Origin: Microbacterium terricola
Lineage (GTDB): Bacteria > Actinomycetota > Actinomycetes > Actinomycetales > Microbacteriaceae
NCBI RefSeq assembly: GCF_027943945.1
Contig: NZ_AP027141.1
Coordinates: 2,852,001-2,916,000 of the forward strand
DNA: 64,000 bases
Direction: 5' to 3'
Shown here in pieces: positions 61,823-64,000 of the stretch. Below the pieces are notes generated by a model. It searched no databases. It worked only from the letters and a program-made list of their open reading frames with translations, and had not been told where the DNA came from. The position numbers were made by a program, and so were the translations under genes. Position 1 is the stretch's first letter. Each line of letters starts with the position of its first letter.

Positions 61823-62290
61823 TCAGCGGCCGGCGGCGAGGTGCCGCGCGAGCGCGTCGAGCGCGGGCACCTGTCCCCGGACGAGCTTTTCGCGTGCCGC
61901 ATCCAGGCCCACCCAGGCGACGCGGTCGGCCTCGGGGAACGACTGCATCCTGCCCGAGCGCGGCGGCCACTCCAGCTCGAACTCGCCGAACACGAGCCCG
62001 TCGGTCGCGAAGCCCTCGCCGTCGGCGGCGAACACGGTGACCCGCTTGCCGCTCGCGTAGGCCCACGTGCCGAGCTCGGTGAGCGGCTCGGGCGGCTCGA
62101 CGCCGAGCTCTTCCCGGAACTCGCGGCGCGCGGCGTCCGCCGCCGGCTCGGCGGCCTGGTCGAACTCGCCCTTCGGCAGTGACCAGGCGCCGGCATCCTT
62201 GCGCGCCCAGAAGGGGCCGCCCATGTGGGCGATCAGCACCTCGGGTTCGACCCCTCGGTGCAGCAGGATGCCGGCGCTGGTCACGGCCAT
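61823..62290 (-). CDS. NUDIX hydrolase
   Basis: A 155-residue pyrophosphohydrolase. The Nudix box runs from GEFDQAAEPAADAA to RREFREELG (G-x5-E-x7-R-E-U-x-E-E-x-G is present, with one extra spacing before the RE), residues 40-63 or so. The MAVTSAGILLHR and WSLPKGEFD context resembles the diadenosine/8-oxo-type enzymes. Substrate cannot be told. Stop at 61823 is 61 bases from the VOC start. Confidence 0.87.
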   Translation of the reverse strand: MAVTSAGILLHRGVEPEVLIAHMGGPFWARKDAGAWSLPKGEFDQAAEPAADAARREFREELGVEPPEPLTELGTWAYASGKRVTVFAADGEGFATDGLVFGEFELEWPPRSGRMQSFPEADRVAWVGLDAAREKLVRGQVPALDALARHLAAGR

Positions 62291-62303
62291 GATGCGCCGC
62301 CGG

Positions 62304-63320
62304 TCAGCTGCCCGGGCGGCTCTTCGGCGAGACCGTGTAGGTCTGCTCGGGGTCGCGCTCGGCGACGGGCGAGAGAGCCTCGTCGATCGCCGTTATGATC
62401 GCGGGCTCGAGCACGACACCGGATGCCGCGACGTTCGAGGCGATCTGCTCGGGGCGCGAGGCGCCCACCAGGGCCGAGGCCACGTTCGGGTTCTGCAGCA
62501 CCCACGCGATGGCGAGCTGCGGCATGCTCAGACCCGCCTCGTCGGCGATCGGCTTGAGCTTCTGCACGGCGGTGAGCACGTCGTCGCGCAGGAAACGCGA
62601 GATGAAGTGCGCGCCGCTCTTCTCGTCGGTCGCCCGCGACCCCTCAGGGACGGGCTGCCCGGGCAGGTACTTGCCGCTGAGCACGCCCTGCGCCATCGGC
62701 GACCAGACGATCTGCGAGATGCCGAGCTCCGCGGAGGTCGGGATGACCTTCTCCTCGATGACGCGCCAGAGCGCGGAGTACTGCGGCTGGTTCGAGACGA
62801 GCTGGAACTTCAGCTCCTTGGCGAGCGCCGCGCCCTCACGCAGCTGCTCAGCGGTCCACTCGCTGACGCCGATGTAGAGCGCCTTGCCCTGCCGCACGAC
62901 GTCGGCGAAGGCCTGCATCGTCTCCTCGATGGGGGTCTCGTAGTCGTAGCGGTGCGCCTGGTACAGGTCGACGTAGTCGACGCCGAGGCGCTGCAGCGAA
63001 CCGTTGATGCCGTCGAAGATGTGCTTGCGACTGAGGCCGGCGTCGTTCGGGCCCATGGGGCCGATCGGCCAGTACACCTTCGTGAAGATCTCGAGGCCCT
63101 CGCGGCGCTGGCCGGAGATGGCCTTGCCCAGCACGACCTCCGCGGCCGTGTTGGCGTAGGTGTCCGCCGTGTCGAACGTGGTGATGCCGGCGTCGAGCGC
63201 CGCGTGCACCGTCGCGATCGCGTCGGTGTCGTCCACCTGCGAGGCGTGCGTCACCCAGTTGCCGTACGTGATCTCCGTGACCTTGAGACCGCTGTTGCCG
63301 AGATACCGATAATTGACCAT
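62304..63320 (-). CDS. aldo/keto reductase (potassium-channel beta-subunit-like)
   Basis: A 338-residue NADP(H)-dependent TIM-barrel reductase. FDTADTYANTAAEVVLGKAI (catalytic Asp, Tyr), IFTKVYWPIG (Lys), VDYVDLYQAHRYDYETPIEE (His) and YIGVSEWTAEQL, WSPMAQGVLSGKYLP, GASRPEQIASNV match the AKR6/AKR12-like KCNAB group. Probably reduces aldehydes; substrate unknown. Stop lies 13 bases from the NUDIX start. Confidence 0.9.
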   Translation of the reverse strand: MVNYRYLGNSGLKVTEITYGNWVTHASQVDDTDAIATVHAALDAGITTFDTADTYANTAAEVVLGKAISGQRREGLEIFTKVYWPIGPMGPNDAGLSRKHIFDGINGSLQRLGVDYVDLYQAHRYDYETPIEETMQAFADVVRQGKALYIGVSEWTAEQLREGAALAKELKFQLVSNQPQYSALWRVIEEKVIPTSAELGISQIVWSPMAQGVLSGKYLPGQPVPEGSRATDEKSGAHFISRFLRDDVLTAVQKLKPIADEAGLSMPQLAIAWVLQNPNVASALVGASRPEQIASNVAASGVVLEPAIITAIDEALSPVAERDPEQTYTVSPKSRPGS

Positions 63321-63367
63321 CCCTCCACGCTAGTGGCGGACGCGGAGGGTGCGGCCCGGGTTGCGGA

Positions 63368-64000
63368 TCAGACCTCGAGCGGGGTGGCGGCGGCGACCGC
63401 CTCATCCTCTTCGGTGGCGACGAGCTGCCCGCAGGCGCCGTCGATCTCCTTGCCGCGGGTGTCGCGCAGGGTGGTGGGGATGCCGGCGTCGTTGAGACGG
63501 CGGACGAATTCGTTCTGCACGTCGACGTCGGACGCGGTCCAGATCGAGCCGGGCGTCGGGTTCAGCGGGATCGGGTTCACGTGCACCCACCCGCGACCGC
63601 GGGCGTTCAGCTTGTCGGCCAGCAGATCGGCGCGCCAGGCGTGGTCGTTCATGTCCTTGATGAGCGCGTACTCGATCGACACGCGGCGGCCGGTGCGGTC
63701 GAAGTAGGCGCGGGCGGCGTCGAGTGCCTCGTCGACCTTCCAGCGCGCGTTGACCGGGATGAGCTCGTCGCGCAGCGTGTCGTCGGGCGCGTGCAGCGAC
63801 AGCGCGAACGTGACGGGGATGTCCTCGTTCGCGAGCTTCGTGATCGCCGGCACGAGGCCGACGGTCGAGACGGTGATGCCGCGGGCGCTCATCCCGATGC
63901 CGTGGGTCTTGTCGGTCATGACGCGGACCGCCTGCATGACCCTGGCGTAGTTGGCGAGCGGCTCGCCCATGCCCATGAAGACGATGTTGGTGACGCGCTC
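63368..64000 (-). CDS. rlmN: 23S rRNA (adenine2503-C2)-methyltransferase, N-terminal part missing at window edge
   Basis: The last 210 residues of RlmN, a radical-SAM enzyme that methylates A2503 of 23S rRNA and A37 of some tRNAs. Visible: [18 protein letters not shown] (GGE/GEP cofactor motif), [61 protein letters not shown] and the conserved Cys in [10 protein letters not shown] that forms the methyl carrier. The radical-SAM CxxxCxxC cluster lies upstream of the window edge. Confidence 0.93.
   Translation of the reverse strand, partial: ERVTNIVFMGMGEPLANYARVMQAVRVMTDKTHGIGMSARGITVSTVGLVPAITKLANEDIPVTFALSLHAPDDTLRDELIPVNARWKVDEALDAARAYFDRTGRRVSIEYALIKDMNDHAWRADLLADKLNARGRGWVHVNPIPLNPTPGSIWTASDVDVQNEFVRRLNDAGIPTTLRDTRGKEIDGACGQLVATEEDEAVAAATPLEV

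Overview
The window is about 70% G+C, densely coding on both strands, and has the gene content of a Microbacteriaceae actinobacterium, most likely Microbacterium or a close relative. The grounds are GTGA/ATGA-coupled operons, several starts that look leaderless (a -10-like box about 7 bases before the ATG), a coenzyme F420 ligase together with an F420-type oxidoreductase, a full actinobacterial rhamnose operon, and short intergenic repeats typical of this group. This taxonomic call is an inference; there is no rRNA in the window. I found no tRNA, rRNA, IS element, prophage or CRISPR array.

Layout. 1-6.6 kb: end of a type B carboxylesterase, an F420-type (LLM) oxidoreductase, a DNA methyltransferase coupled to a lipoate ligase-like gene, a lysophospholipase-like hydrolase, and a MarR regulator with its MFS exporter. 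6.7-17.6 kb: a LacI regulator divergent from an eight-gene L-rhamnose operon (four-part ABC importer, mutarotase, isomerase, aldolase/dehydrogenase fusion, kinase), followed by glucose-6-phosphate isomerase. 19.5-25.1 kb: a tiny acidic protein, a three-gene cluster (ATP-grasp, alpha-E, transglutaminase-like) and a membrane-bound sulfite-oxidase-family molybdoprotein. 25.1-29.5 kb: secreted proteins and a first locus of SipW-type signal peptidase plus camelysin/TasA-like substrate, in which the peptidase is fused to a substrate-like domain. 29.6-34.5 kb: ornithine aminotransferase with an arginine-modifying hydrolase, a small XRE-regulated membrane-protein operon, and a TetR regulator. 34.6-38.4 kb: PutA. 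38.5-40.5 kb: a second SipW/camelysin locus with the peptidase and substrate as separate genes. 40.5-49.5 kb: thioesterase, GNAT, CofE, a two-component system with a DUF4097 protein, a cytochrome b protein with a long repetitive tail, EtfAB and a MarR regulator. 49.5-58.1 kb: acyl-CoA/valine-type catabolism and a methylcitrate operon (GntR-prpD-prpB-prpC-thiolase). 58.3-64 kb: an ABC-2 exporter with its own regulator, VOC, NUDIX and aldo/keto reductase genes, and the start-truncated rlmN.

How it fits together. Rhamnose is imported, isomerised and split to DHAP and lactate-level products. Proline, arginine/ornithine, valine-type acyl-CoAs and propionyl-CoA are funnelled into central metabolism, with EtfAB taking electrons from the acyl-CoA dehydrogenase. 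The most unusual observations are the fused versus split signal peptidase/substrate pair, a tandem intergenic-type repeat lying in frame inside a molybdoprotein, an over-represented octamer (GGATGCTG), and several families of intergenic palindromes.
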